Shown here in pieces: positions 42,961-52,270 of a stretch of 52,626 nucleotides of DNA. How positions within the stretch are numbered: the stretch's first letter is position 1; every line of letters begins with the position of its first letter. Both the position numbers and the translations under genes were made by a program. Under the pieces are notes generated by a model. It did no database searches. It was not told the DNA's origin and saw only the letters and a program-made list of their open reading frames with translations. This stretch comes from Verrucomicrobiales bacterium (GTDB lineage: Bacteria > Verrucomicrobiota > Verrucomicrobiia > Verrucomicrobiales > DEV007), in the NCBI GenBank assembly GCA_029213005.1, contig JARGPI010000039.1:1-52626 (forward strand). The letters are read 5' to 3'.

Positions 42961-44025
42961 ATGAGACTGAGGAAGGTTTATCGACTTTGCGGATTCCTTC
43001 TTTTGTTTTGTTGCTCTTCGGGGAAAGCTCAGAATTTGATTCTGACCCCGAAGGAGTCGGTGACCCCGGGAAAAAGTGCGGCCTGGTCTCCCTTGTTCCA
43101 GGCCAGCTGGGACCGGTTGAATCAAGCCAACGGCGGCCCGTCAAACGGTTCCGGGAACGCTGCGATCGAAGCTCTCGATTCGTTTCGCTGGGATGAAAAA
43201 TCGGTGATGCCGCCCGGTAAGTATGACGTCCGGATCAGTGAGGGGACTCCGGAGTTTTTGAAGGAGAGTAACGAGGCGTTGGTGAAGCAATTTGGACCCG
43301 ACGCCGGGATTCGGTATCTGAATCCCATTCCTGAAGGCGGCCTGGTCGTCGTCGGGCATCTCGCTGCGGGAATTGATTATCCCGTCGCTTTTTTTGATTC
43401 CGGGAAAAGGAGAATGCCTTTCTATATCGGCGATCAAAAAGTCTATGCCCGGTTTTTCGGGACGGCTGGTAAGTTCAGTCGATACTATGGAAAAAGCGTC
43501 AAATTACTATCGGTCGCTAAAGAGCGTTTATGTATCGAGGTAGAGAGTCAGGATCAATCACTGATTCTTTATCTTCCGACGGGGGCGCCCGATCGTTCAT
43601 TGAGTGCGACAATGGCTGTAGTGAAAGCTCTGAGAGATGACTTTGCCAATTTGGCAGATGAGAAAGGGAACCGTTATCCCTATCTGCGGGAAAAAGATGT
43701 CGTGAAGATTCCTCACGTTGATTTTTCCGTGGAAGAAAATCTCACGGAGCGGCTCAACTCCTGGCGAAACACCCCGGGTTCAGGGCCTCGCCGGGTGTCG
43801 TTTGCCTCTCAAAGTATTGCCTTTCAGATGAATGAAAAAGGTGCCAAAGTAGTCTCCCATACTGAGATCGCGGAGCCTTTCGGAGCGCCGCCCAAAATCG
43901 TTCCCCGGCACTTTATCTACGACCGGCCTTTCTATATCTTTCTGTGGCGAAAAGAGGCTACGTTTCCCTATTTCGCCTGTTACGTCAATTCGGTCGATCT
44001 GTTGCAAACTACGCAAACGCCCTGA
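42961..44025 (+). CDS. Secreted protein of unknown function
   Basis: The 354-residue product has a signal peptide (LCGFLLLFCCSSGKAQ) and no membrane helix later. The mature part is alpha/beta with strands such as GGLVVVGHLAAGIDYPVAFF. A C-terminal domain ends YDRPFYIFLWRKEATFPYFACYVNS, a phrase like the serpin-type strand pattern FxF-R where exported proteins close a beta-sheet, but I cannot assign a family. Its 3' end overlaps that of holB by 17 bp in a convergent arrangement. Confidence 0.65.
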   Translation: MRLRKVYRLCGFLLLFCCSSGKAQNLILTPKESVTPGKSAAWSPLFQASWDRLNQANGGPSNGSGNAAIEALDSFRWDEKSVMPPGKYDVRISEGTPEFLKESNEALVKQFGPDAGIRYLNPIPEGGLVVVGHLAAGIDYPVAFFDSGKRRMPFYIGDQKVYARFFGTAGKFSRYYGKSVKLLSVAKERLCIEVESQDQSLILYLPTGAPDRSLSATMAVVKALRDDFANLADEKGNRYPYLREKDVVKIPHVDFSVEENLTERLNSWRNTPGSGPRRVSFASQSIAFQMNEKGAKVVSHTEIAEPFGAPPKIVPRHFIYDRPFYIFLWRKEATFPYFACYVNSVDLLQTTQTP

Positions 44026-44989
44026 TAAAGCCCACTTCAAGAGCGAGGGCTTCGGTTGCATTGGTATTCAAATTGCTGCGCAGTTCGTCGACGGCATCGA
44101 CTCGTTTTGAGAGCTCGTTTGCCGTTAACGTTTTGGCTAACTGTCCGGTGGCATCGGCAAACTCGGGAAGATCGAGATACCTCGCGCCGTTCTGTTGGCG
44201 GAGGGCATCGCCAAACCACATCACGAGGTATTCGAGAAGCTGGTTCCGACGGTTCAAATACTGAGATTCGGTGAGCGCTTTGTAGTATTCTTCCCGCTGT
44301 TTCAGATAGCTGCCTTCGGTGGTTTTCTGGTATTGATCGATTTCGGCTTTGTAGGCGGCGACGTTCTCTTTACCCACGGTTTCTTTCTCCTCTTTTAACA
44401 GGTTTGAAAAGCCTGCCATCAGACCGAGAGCGCCAGAGACTCCTTTGACCTTACCCATCGAATGCCTCTTCATCGCTTCGAGAAAGGGACGGGCTTTGTC
44501 CGGTATCGGCGCCGGGCCGGTTTCCCCGGTCAGATCGATGCGGATGCATCGCGACAGGATAGTATCGAGCAGCATCTCGGGACGAGACGTGATTAAAATA
44601 AGCCGACTTCCTTCCGGTGGTTCCTCGAGAGTTTTCAAAAATGCGTTCTCCGCTTCGACCCCGAGACACTCGGCGTCTTTGATCACGACAAATTTGGTTA
44701 CCGTTTTCTCAGAAGCGAGGTGAAGGTGATGCTCTGCTTCCCGAATCGATTTTACGGTGATGCGGCGCGATTTTGACTCGGGGCCGGTGATAACCGTCGT
44801 GGGGCCGCGCAATTCCTCAAGAGTTTGGGCCACGCGGGGATTTCCCGGCATCGTCATTTCGATCAAGCGGATCGCGATCTCCTCTTTCCCGGATCCGGCA
44901 GGGCCGGTGATGAGGTAGGCGTGGGCGAGGCGCTCGTTGACGCGGGCTTTCTCGACCAGTTCCAGGGCTTTTTCCTTACGAAAACTCAT
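44009..44989 (-). CDS. holB: DNA polymerase III delta-prime-like subunit
   Basis: The ATG at 44989 overlaps the tmk stop (ATGA) and gives 326 residues. The clamp-loader AAA+ fold is seen in AHAYLITGPAGSGKEEIA (P-loop-like), KFVVIKDAECLGVEAENAFLKTLEEPPEGSRLILITSRPEMLLDTILSRC (Walker B-like region and arginine-finger SRC). The zinc-binding cysteines found in many clamp loaders are missing. Loads the sliding clamp during replication. The tmk-holB order is conserved across bacteria. Confidence 0.88.
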   Translation of the reverse strand: MSFRKEKALELVEKARVNERLAHAYLITGPAGSGKEEIAIRLIEMTMPGNPRVAQTLEELRGPTTVITGPESKSRRITVKSIREAEHHLHLASEKTVTKFVVIKDAECLGVEAENAFLKTLEEPPEGSRLILITSRPEMLLDTILSRCIRIDLTGETGPAPIPDKARPFLEAMKRHSMGKVKGVSGALGLMAGFSNLLKEEKETVGKENVAAYKAEIDQYQKTTEGSYLKQREEYYKALTESQYLNRRNQLLEYLVMWFGDALRQQNGARYLDLPEFADATGQLAKTLTANELSKRVDAVDELRSNLNTNATEALALEVGFIRAFA

Positions 44990-45636
44990 GCTTGATTGAG
45001 CCAATCAAACTTGGAAAGACAGGATTGTCGAATCGAGTTTGCTAAATCTTCAATGGTTTGAGAGGCATCAAAACGCTCGATCCGGTCGGGATTCGTTTCC
45101 GCCAGTTCCAGATACCCCGCTCTCACTTTTTCGAAAAACTCGAGAGGTTGATCTTCGATCCGGTCTTTTTGCGCGGCTCCCCGGGCGGCGATAGCGCGGG
45201 AGTGACCTTCCGCAGCATCCATGTCGAGCAGGATCGTCCAGTCGGGAGTGGTTTTCCCCACGGCGAAACCGTTGATTTGAGAAACGGAAGTGGTATCGAG
45301 ACCTCGACCGATGCCCTGATAAACTGTCGTGGAGTCGAGAAAACGATCCGCGATAACACAGATTCCGTCATCCAGCGCCGGTTGAATCACTTCCCGAACG
45401 AGTTGAGCGCGACTTGCTGCGAAGAGCAAAAGCTCGGTTTCATCGGTCATATTCTCCACCTCGGGAGTGAACTGGAGGAGTTCCCGGATTTTCTCACCCG
45501 CGATGGTGCCGCCGGGCTCTCTGGTGACGATCACCTGGCGTCCCAGTGTTTCGAGAAATTCTTTGAGGAACGAGATCTGCGTCGATTTGCCACATCCTTC
45601 CGATCCTTCGAAGCTGATAAAAATACCCCGTTTCAT
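44986..45636 (-). CDS. tmk: Thymidylate kinase
   Basis: The 216-residue enzyme phosphorylates dTMP to dTDP. Motifs: FEGSEGCGKSTQ (P-loop), TREPGGTIAGEKIRELL (DR-type/REPGGT), and CVIADRFLDSTTVYQGIGRG (dTMP binding). It is first in a tmk-holB operon and has no partner upstream. Confidence 0.96.
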   Translation of the reverse strand: MKRGIFISFEGSEGCGKSTQISFLKEFLETLGRQVIVTREPGGTIAGEKIRELLQFTPEVENMTDETELLLFAASRAQLVREVIQPALDDGICVIADRFLDSTTVYQGIGRGLDTTSVSQINGFAVGKTTPDWTILLDMDAAEGHSRAIAARGAAQKDRIEDQPLEFFEKVRAGYLELAETNPDRIERFDASQTIEDLANSIRQSCLSKFDWLNQA

Positions 45637-45708
45637 GTCAAAAATCGTGGCACCTATCGTAGTCGACGGTCGATTTGTCGACCAGTTATACCCTCATTCC
45701 GGCGAAAC

Positions 45709-45743
45709 AAAAAAAATGACGGGAGGTAACCAGCCTCCCGCCA
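45709..45743 (-). terminator. Rho-independent terminator
   Basis: On the minus strand TGGCGGGAGG...CCTCCCGTCA pairs and is followed by TTTTTTTT, 65 bp after the protease gene stop. Confidence 0.85.
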
Positions 45744-45807
45744 TTTCGAAAAAAACTGATGTGAACCAAGACAAATTTTATCACATCAGCACTAACCAAA
45801 GCACTAT

Positions 45808-46473
45808 TTAGACAGTTGCCACTGTTTGGGCCAATTCAGGCCACAATTGAAAAAAACGTTGCACAGGAACGTGAGATGAAAATTTTCCTTTACCGTCCAT
45901 GGTGTGATGGACACCGCGAAGCACTCCGGCCTCGTCATAGAGAGGGCCACCGGAGTCGCCGGCAGTGATGCGGCAGGTGGTGTAAATCATTCCTTTGCTC
46001 TGAGCGAGAAATCCAAATCCGACGCGGAGAGGCGAGCGGCGCTCGGCATTGAAACCGGAAGCGTGGCCGGCAGCGACGAGTGTTTTCCCATTTTCGATGC
46101 CTCTGGAACCAACCACTTTCGCAGCGGTGAGTTGATACTCATTGAGAAGCTCAAGAACTGCGATGTCGTGTCCGATGTCGTAGCGAACCACTTCGGCGAC
46201 AGCACGGCGGCCGCGGGTCAGGAAGACTGTCACTTTCTCGCCGATGTTCCGGTAAACATGTGCTGCTGAGAAGATCATTCCGGACTCACTGACGATCACT
46301 CCGCTTCCCCAGGCGCCATTCGCCGCTTTGATGCTCACACAGGCTTCAGCCATTGAGTCGGCGTGGCTGGCGATGTGACCCTCAATAATTCCGAAGTTCC
46401 GGTTTCCTTCCTGAGCAGAAGCAGCGCCGAGAACTAAGGCAGTGATGAGAATTGTGTAAGCCATGTTTTTCAT
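45808..46473 (-). CDS. Secreted trypsin-like serine protease
   Basis: The ATG at 46473 gives 221 residues with a signal peptide (MAYTILITALVLGAASAQ). The catalytic triad of the S1/S1C fold is present: His72 in FSAAHVYRN, Asp103 in HDIAVLEL and Ser174 in TAGDSGGPLYD. There is no PDZ domain, so it is smaller than DegP/HtrA and resembles single-domain exported proteases. It is a single-gene unit with its own terminator. Confidence 0.92.
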   Translation of the reverse strand: MKNMAYTILITALVLGAASAQEGNRNFGIIEGHIASHADSMAEACVSIKAANGAWGSGVIVSESGMIFSAAHVYRNIGEKVTVFLTRGRRAVAEVVRYDIGHDIAVLELLNEYQLTAAKVVGSRGIENGKTLVAAGHASGFNAERRSPLRVGFGFLAQSKGMIYTTCRITAGDSGGPLYDEAGVLRGVHHTMDGKGKFSSHVPVQRFFQLWPELAQTVATV

Positions 46474-46604
46474 AACAATGATAATATTCGTTATATTCTC
46501 ACTGCTGCAACTAAAAATTGTGATAAATATCAAAAATAATACGATCTTTTAAGAAATAATAACTAGAAACTTCGTAAAAATTAACCAATATTGGTGCTTT
46601 TCAC

Positions 46605-48626
46605 ATGGCCAAGCAAATCGTCCCGACAAGCAAGCATCAAATGGCAAATGCCGCTTATCTGGCCGGGGATTATCAGAAGGCGATTTCGCTGCAGGTGGAG
46701 GTGGTGAACGACCACATCAAAAAGGGGAAGCAGGCGGTCACGGCCCGGAAGCTTCTGGCTCTCTACCTTTACACGGCGCGGGATTTCGAAGCGGCGATTG
46801 GCCTGTTAAAGACGCTCGAAGAGGAAGTGCCTACCGATTCTGAGGTCCCTGAGAATATTGGCGTGATGCTTCGTCAGTCGGGAAAAACGGTGGATGCGGT
46901 AAAATACCTGCTCAAAGCCCACGGGATGGATCCGAAAAAGTCCAATGTCTGTGATGGCCTCGCGCATTGCTTCCACTCGCTGAATGAAGCGGAGCAGACC
47001 CAGAAATTCGGGCGTTTGTCTCTTGAGTTGAAAGACACCTATGCCGCGACGCTGCGGACGTGGGAAGTGCCAGCGGGCGTTCCCCCGGAATTCAATTTTG
47101 AGAATCCGGACCGGAATATCATCTCTTTCAGCCTTTTCGGAAGCAATCCCCGATACCTTCACGGGGCCCTGCGTAATGCGCGACTCGCTCCGGACTTGTA
47201 TCCCGGCTGGACCTGCCGTTTTTACTGTGATCCCGAAGTGCCGAAAACGGTCCTCGATCAGTTGGCGGATCTCGGTTGTCAGATCGAGATGCGGGCACGA
47301 CTGAAGAATTTTTACGAAGGCTTGCTGTGGCGATTTGAAGTGATTGATGATCCGACGGTAGACCGCTTCCTCGTCCGGGACTGCGATTCGGTGATCAACA
47401 TCAAAGAACGGGTCGCGGTGGATGAGTGGATCGCCTCGGACAAGTGGTTTCATGCGATGAGAGATTTTCCCTCTCATACCGAAGTGATTCTCGCCGGAAT
47501 GTGGGGCGGGGTGAGTGGTGTGCTCCCGACCGTTCAGGAGTTGGTCGACGACTTCAGTCCTCAAACCGCAGCTACCCGGACTTACGATCAACACTTACTG
47601 CGGGAAAAAGTGTGGCCGACGATTCGCCAGAGTGTTTTGATTCACGACAGCGTCTATACCGGTTGTCTGGGAAGTGTTCCGTTCCCGGAGGTGGGACAAT
47701 TGCCGCCGGATCGTCATGTCGGCCAGAATGAGGCGGCGGTGATCGATCAGGAAAAACTCGAGGTGCTGCAACCCAATAAAGCGGAAACTCTGGAGCGTTT
47801 CTTCATCCTCGGGCTCGAAGGCAGTGGCTCGACCTATTTGCAACAGATGCTCGACGCTCATCCGGGGATCCTTTGTTCGCCGGAGCATCAGCTTTCCACG
47901 GTATGGAAACAGTTGGGAAATGTTTCCGAGAAGTATCAAACGGCGGTTGATCGTTCCGGAGCTCGAAAAGGTTTGATGGGGCAATCGCTGGATCAGAAAA
48001 AGCTGAAATCAGAGCTCTACCTCGCCTGGCTTGAGCATTTGTTTGTTCACTACGCGGGCGATGGTATCACTCATGTCGGGATTAATGATAACAATCTTGA
48101 TAGTAATTTGGTCTATCATGCCGGTTTGTTTCCGAAGGCGACATTTATCTATATCGCCCGCGATCCCCGGGATGCGGCTGTCGCCATCTGGCAGGACAGA
48201 AAGAAGAACGATCCGGGCTTTGATCGCGACGGTATTCAGCTCACAAAAATCGCATCATCGATTGGAAAAGACTGGAGTGAAAAACTGCGCAAAGTTCAAA
48301 GTTTTAACGAAAATCATCCCGGGAAAATCGAACTGGTCCGGTATGAAGATCTCTTTTCCAACCAAAGTGGTCAGGTCGCGCTGAAACGACTGCTCAAGTT
48401 CTTAAAGGTAGAGCAACCCGACTCGCACCTGAAGGCGATGGCGGCCAAAGCGGCGGAAGCAACCGTAGCAAAAGTCGAGATCGGCGCGTGGAAAGATACG
48501 CTGACTGTTCAGCAGGTGGATTTGATTCAGAAAGATGCGGCGAAGTTGATGACTCTGCTTCGCTATGAACTGTGTGAGATTGATTACCGGGCAATCGAGG
48601 CCGGAGATACCATATTGCCGTCATGA
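46605..48626 (+). CDS. TPR - glycosyltransferase-like - sulfotransferase fusion
   Basis: The 673-residue cytoplasmic protein has three parts. TPR-like repeats occupy about 1-145 (ANAAYLAGDYQKAISLQVEVV). A region of about 250 residues resembles a nucleotide-sugar transferase (SLFGSNPRYLHGALRNARLA, FLVRDCDSVINIKERVAVDEW). A PAPS-dependent sulfotransferase forms the C-terminal 270 residues (FFILGLEGSGSTYLQQMLDAHPG for the 5'-phosphosulfate loop, IYIARDPRDAAVAIW for the 3'-phosphate). It probably decorates a surface sugar. The next gene overlaps by four bases. Confidence 0.78.
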   Translation: MAKQIVPTSKHQMANAAYLAGDYQKAISLQVEVVNDHIKKGKQAVTARKLLALYLYTARDFEAAIGLLKTLEEEVPTDSEVPENIGVMLRQSGKTVDAVKYLLKAHGMDPKKSNVCDGLAHCFHSLNEAEQTQKFGRLSLELKDTYAATLRTWEVPAGVPPEFNFENPDRNIISFSLFGSNPRYLHGALRNARLAPDLYPGWTCRFYCDPEVPKTVLDQLADLGCQIEMRARLKNFYEGLLWRFEVIDDPTVDRFLVRDCDSVINIKERVAVDEWIASDKWFHAMRDFPSHTEVILAGMWGGVSGVLPTVQELVDDFSPQTAATRTYDQHLLREKVWPTIRQSVLIHDSVYTGCLGSVPFPEVGQLPPDRHVGQNEAAVIDQEKLEVLQPNKAETLERFFILGLEGSGSTYLQQMLDAHPGILCSPEHQLSTVWKQLGNVSEKYQTAVDRSGARKGLMGQSLDQKKLKSELYLAWLEHLFVHYAGDGITHVGINDNNLDSNLVYHAGLFPKATFIYIARDPRDAAVAIWQDRKKNDPGFDRDGIQLTKIASSIGKDWSEKLRKVQSFNENHPGKIELVRYEDLFSNQSGQVALKRLLKFLKVEQPDSHLKAMAAKAAEATVAKVEIGAWKDTLTVQQVDLIQKDAAKLMTLLRYELCEIDYRAIEAGDTILPS

Positions 48627-49840
48627 TCGTGGTGAACCAGACCAAACTGTCGAGGACAAAGCCGGAGCCAAATCCGGAGAAAGAGGTGCTCGATGCTCTT
48701 TTCGGGGTAGGGTATCAATTTCAGAAAGCGGGGCAGTTTCCCAAGGCGATCGGTGCTTATCTCGAGACGATTCATCGCAATCCGAAACATGTCTGGGCCT
48801 ATAACAATCTGGGGAATTGTTATCGCTCGTTAGGTTTATACGAAAAGGCGCTCGAGCAGTTTGACAAGGCGCTCGAACTGGAGCCGGAAAAACGATCGGC
48901 GAAACTGAACAAATCGCTGGCGCTCCTCTCCCTCAACCGCTACGAAGAAGCCTGGCCGCTTTACCGGAGCCGCCTCGACACGATCGATTACCGGAAAGAA
49001 GTGCTGACCTGTGGCAAACTGGAATGGAACGGTGATTGCCTGTCGCCGGACAAAACGCTGTTTATCTATAGTAATCAGGGTCTCGGTGATGAGCTGCAGA
49101 TGCTGCGCTATTTACCGATGGTGGCCGAGCGGGCGCCTCGTGTCATTGTCGAAGTGCAGAAGCAAAATTACGAACTGGTCAAAGATATTCCCGGTATCAG
49201 CGAATTCCGAATCCGACCGAAGGATGATACCTCGCTACCACAGTTTGATTTTCACTGTGAAATCTTTACCCTGCCCGAACTGTTTAGAACGACTTTCGAA
49301 ACCGTGCCTCCTCCGTATCGTCCGCCTTTCAAACGCGATATACATATCAGGAATCTCATCGCGGAGCAGAAGCATTTTTATCCCTCTCATCGACACATCG
49401 GATTGATCTGGTCAGGAAATCCGAAGAATGATCTCAACCCCTATCGGGCCTGTGGACTGGTTCATCAACTGCCTTTGCTCCAGCTTGGAAACTGCCGTTT
49501 CTATAGTTTGCAAAAAGGTGCGCCGGCTAATGATATCCCAAAGTTTCAGAATGAAGTCTCAGGTAAATTATTCGATCTGGGAGAGCATCTTGAAAATATG
49601 GCTTCAACCGCAACCGCGATCGATGAACTCGATCTGTTGATCACGACCGACACTTCAGTGCCGCATCTTGCCGGAACAATCGGCGCGAAGTCATGGGTGC
49701 TGTTGCATCAACCCACCGACTGGAGATGGACGGCCGATAAAGAGGTCACGCCCTGGTATCCACAAATGCGGTTGTTTCGTCAGAAGACGAAAGGCGTTTG
49801 GACGACCTTGATCGATGAGGTCGAGGAGGCCTTGCGTTGA
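48623..49840 (+). CDS. TPR protein with GT9-like glycosyltransferase domain
   Basis: The 405-residue protein has two to three TPR repeats (FGVGYQFQKAGQFPKAIGAYLE, AYNNLGNCYRSLGLYEKALEQFDKAL). A GT-B-like domain follows (LFIYSNQGLGDELQMLRYLP, HIGLIWSGNPKND and the C-terminal LITTDTSVPHLAGTIGAKSWVLL), similar to heptosyltransferase/O-GlcNAc-type enzymes. It likely adds sugar to protein or surface glycan in step with the upstream sulfotransferase. Start and stop overlaps (ATGA, TTGA) tie it to both neighbours. Confidence 0.82.
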   Translation: MIVVNQTKLSRTKPEPNPEKEVLDALFGVGYQFQKAGQFPKAIGAYLETIHRNPKHVWAYNNLGNCYRSLGLYEKALEQFDKALELEPEKRSAKLNKSLALLSLNRYEEAWPLYRSRLDTIDYRKEVLTCGKLEWNGDCLSPDKTLFIYSNQGLGDELQMLRYLPMVAERAPRVIVEVQKQNYELVKDIPGISEFRIRPKDDTSLPQFDFHCEIFTLPELFRTTFETVPPPYRPPFKRDIHIRNLIAEQKHFYPSHRHIGLIWSGNPKNDLNPYRACGLVHQLPLLQLGNCRFYSLQKGAPANDIPKFQNEVSGKLFDLGEHLENMASTATAIDELDLLITTDTSVPHLAGTIGAKSWVLLHQPTDWRWTADKEVTPWYPQMRLFRQKTKGVWTTLIDEVEEALR

Positions 49841-50373
49841 GAAAGGTCAATGTCATCGGAACCAGTGGATCTGGGAAGACGACATTCAGCCGGGCTTTGG
49901 CCGATAAGCTGGAGGTTCCGTGTATTGAACTGGATGCCCTGTTCTGGAAAGCGAACTGGGAGATGTCCGGAGATGAGGAGTTCGTCGCAAAGATCGCGCA
50001 ATGCCTCGAAGGTGATGGGTGGGTGCTCGACGGAAACTACACCCGGACGATTCCGGTGAAATGGAAAGAGGTCGATACCGTGATCTGGCTCGATTACCCT
50101 TTTCGAGTCACCTTTTACCGGGCTCTGAAACGGGCCGTGGGGAGGAGCCTTCGCGGGACGGAGATTTGGCCCGGAACCGGAAACCGGGAGTCGTTCCGGA
50201 AGACATTTTTCAGTCGGGATTCCGTTCTGCTCTGGACCATCACCTCTTATGGCAAAGTCAGAAAACAATATCGCGAGATGATCGGGGACCCGCAATACGA
50301 ATCAATCCAGTTTGTCCATCTCACGTCACCGGCGGCGGCACGGCGATTTTTGGCAGCTCTCGATTCCCGCTGA
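49837..50373 (+). CDS. Small P-loop kinase-like NTPase (FlaR/topology-modulation type)
   Basis: The 178-residue protein begins RKVNVIGTSGSGKTTFSRALADKL (Walker A), followed by IELDALFWKANWEMSGDEEF and GWVLDGNYTR, features of the adenylate-kinase-like FlaR/DNA topology modulation group. Its true substrate is unknown. The TTG at 49837 overlaps the previous stop, so translation is coupled. Confidence 0.82.
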   Translation: MRKVNVIGTSGSGKTTFSRALADKLEVPCIELDALFWKANWEMSGDEEFVAKIAQCLEGDGWVLDGNYTRTIPVKWKEVDTVIWLDYPFRVTFYRALKRAVGRSLRGTEIWPGTGNRESFRKTFFSRDSVLLWTITSYGKVRKQYREMIGDPQYESIQFVHLTSPAAARRFLAALDSR

Positions 50374-50413
50374 CGAAAACTGGCGCTGACGGAATCTGAG
50401 GCTATTTTCGGCC

Positions 50414-50713
50414 ATGTTAAAGATCAAAGATATCCAGTTTATCGGACCCGAAGTCGCGATCAAGTGGGAGGATGATTCAGAAGGTTACATTGCGATGGAT
50501 CGCCTCCGGGCCCTGTCGCCCAGTGCGGAAACCCAGGGCGAGCGCGATTTGCTCGGGAATCCGATATCCGGCGATCAAAAAGGAAAGGATTTTTCCGGAG
50601 TTACCGTGACCGGTTGGGCCCCTGTGGGAGGCTATGCGATCCAGTTTTCTTTCAGTGACGGGCACAAAACCGGGCTTTATACCTTTGAGTATTTGAAGGA
50701 AATTACCGATTAA
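50414..50713 (+). CDS. DUF971 domain protein
   Basis: The 99-residue protein is a single DUF971 domain, as found at the N-terminus of gamma-butyrobetaine hydroxylase: IKWEDDSEGYIAMDRLRALSPSAE and GYAIQFSFSDGHKTGLYTFEYL. In bacteria, stand-alone DUF971 proteins have been linked to iron-sulfur protein maturation, which I take from family knowledge. The gene lies between the P-loop kinase and purB. Confidence 0.88.
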   Translation: MLKIKDIQFIGPEVAIKWEDDSEGYIAMDRLRALSPSAETQGERDLLGNPISGDQKGKDFSGVTVTGWAPVGGYAIQFSFSDGHKTGLYTFEYLKEITD

Positions 50714-50767
50714 GTGCCATTTTTCGTGGTCTTTTAGAAAAAATCGAGTCCATTCCGTGCCGTTATT

Positions 50768-52186
50768 ATGATACCGAACATTCTTGCCGAACGATACGCA
50801 ACCGCTTCCATGAAAGACATCTGGTCCCCTGAGGGCAAGGTGCGTCTGGAGCGCGAACTCTGGATCGCCGTGATGAAGAGCCAGCGCGATCTCGGCCTCG
50901 ACATCCCGGAAGAGGCCATCGCGGCCTACGAAGCCGTCGTCGATCAAGTAAATTTGGAGTCAATCGATGCCCGCGAGCGCATTACCCGTCACGATGTGAA
51001 GGCCCGGATTGAGGAATTCTGTGATCTCGCCGGTCATGAGCATATTCACAAAGGCATGACGAGCCGCGATCTCACCGAGAACGTGGAACAGCTGCAGGTC
51101 TTCCGTTCTCTGGAAGTGACCCGCCTCAAAGCCGCAGCCGTGATTGCGAAAATGGCGGCTCACGCGGTGAAAAGCCGCAATCTGGTGATCACAGCAAGAA
51201 CTCACAATGTGGCTGCTCAGATCACCACGATGGGGAAACGCTTTTCGATGTTTGGCGAAGAAATGATGGTCGCTTTTGAAGGGCTAGAGCACCTCATCTC
51301 CACTTACCCAGTTCGCGGTCTCAAAGGAGCCGTAGGCACTCAGCTCGATCAGTTGAGCCTTTTCGAAGGGGACGCCGAAAAAGCGCTTCAGCTGGAAGAC
51401 CGGGTCATCAAGCACCTCGGGATCGAACGCAAATTTACCAACGTCGGTCAGGTTTATCCCCGGAGCCTCGATATGAAGACCGTGTCCGTCTTGAATGAGA
51501 TCGCTTCATCACCTTCCAGTTTCTCAAAGACCTTGCGAATCATGGCCGGTTTGGAATTGGCTAGCGAAGGCTTTGCCAAAGGCCAGGTTGGTTCATCCGC
51601 CATGCCCCACAAAATGAACAGCCGGAGCTGCGAGCGGGTCAATGGTTTCAAAGTCATTCTCGGTGGTTACCTGACGATGGCCAGTCAGTTGGCCGGAGAT
51701 CAGTGGAACGAAGGCGATGTCTCTTGCTCCGTGGTTCGCCGCGTGATGCTTCCCGATGCCTTTTTCGCGGTTGATGGCCTGCTCGAGACCTTTATCACCA
51801 TCCTCGATCAAATGGAAACCTATCCCGCTGTGATCGAGAAAGAGAATCAGCACTATTTGCCCTTCTTGCTCAGCACCACCATCATGATGGGAGCCGTAAA
51901 GAACGGGATCGGCCGGGAAACCGCCCACGAGATTATCAAGGAAAACGCCGTCGCCGCGGCCCGGGCCTACCGGACCGGAGAATCCACCGGTAACGACATG
52001 ATTCAGCGTCTCGCCAAAGACGGTCGTCTCGGGATGGGTGAAGAAGAATTGGCCCAGGCCCTCGCCGAAGGGCGCGAAAATGTCGGAGCCGTCTCTGCTC
52101 AGATAGATGTTTTCCTGAGCGAAGCCGAAAAAGTGACTTCGAAAGTTCCCGGCGCCGCCGACTATTCGCCCGGTTCGATTCTCTAG
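50768..52186 (+). CDS. purB: Adenylosuccinate lyase
   Basis: The 472-residue enzyme splits adenylosuccinate and SAICAR in purine synthesis. The fumarase/aspartase superfamily signature is GSSAMPHKMNS, and KGMTSRDLTEN and ARTHNVAAQ match the other two conserved regions (the His of TRTH/ARTH included). The length fits the longer, human-like PurB subgroup. The ATG at 50768 is followed directly by a good start of the family. Confidence 0.97.
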   Translation: MIPNILAERYATASMKDIWSPEGKVRLERELWIAVMKSQRDLGLDIPEEAIAAYEAVVDQVNLESIDARERITRHDVKARIEEFCDLAGHEHIHKGMTSRDLTENVEQLQVFRSLEVTRLKAAAVIAKMAAHAVKSRNLVITARTHNVAAQITTMGKRFSMFGEEMMVAFEGLEHLISTYPVRGLKGAVGTQLDQLSLFEGDAEKALQLEDRVIKHLGIERKFTNVGQVYPRSLDMKTVSVLNEIASSPSSFSKTLRIMAGLELASEGFAKGQVGSSAMPHKMNSRSCERVNGFKVILGGYLTMASQLAGDQWNEGDVSCSVVRRVMLPDAFFAVDGLLETFITILDQMETYPAVIEKENQHYLPFLLSTTIMMGAVKNGIGRETAHEIIKENAVAAARAYRTGESTGNDMIQRLAKDGRLGMGEEELAQALAEGRENVGAVSAQIDVFLSEAEKVTSKVPGAADYSPGSIL

Positions 52187-52235
52187 TCCAAAACCGGAGT
52201 CGGTAGCGACGCCGGAATGCGATCAAAGTCGATTT

Positions 52236-52270
52236 TGTACAGGGTACAGTCTGTAATGGTACCCTGTACA
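52236..52270. repeat. GTACCCTGTACA dyad repeat, locus 3 (inverted pair, opposite polarity)
   Basis: TGTACAGGGTACA (52236-52248) and GGTACCCTGTACA (52258-52270) lie 50 bp after purB. Compared with locus 2 the two units point the other way. Confidence 0.8.
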
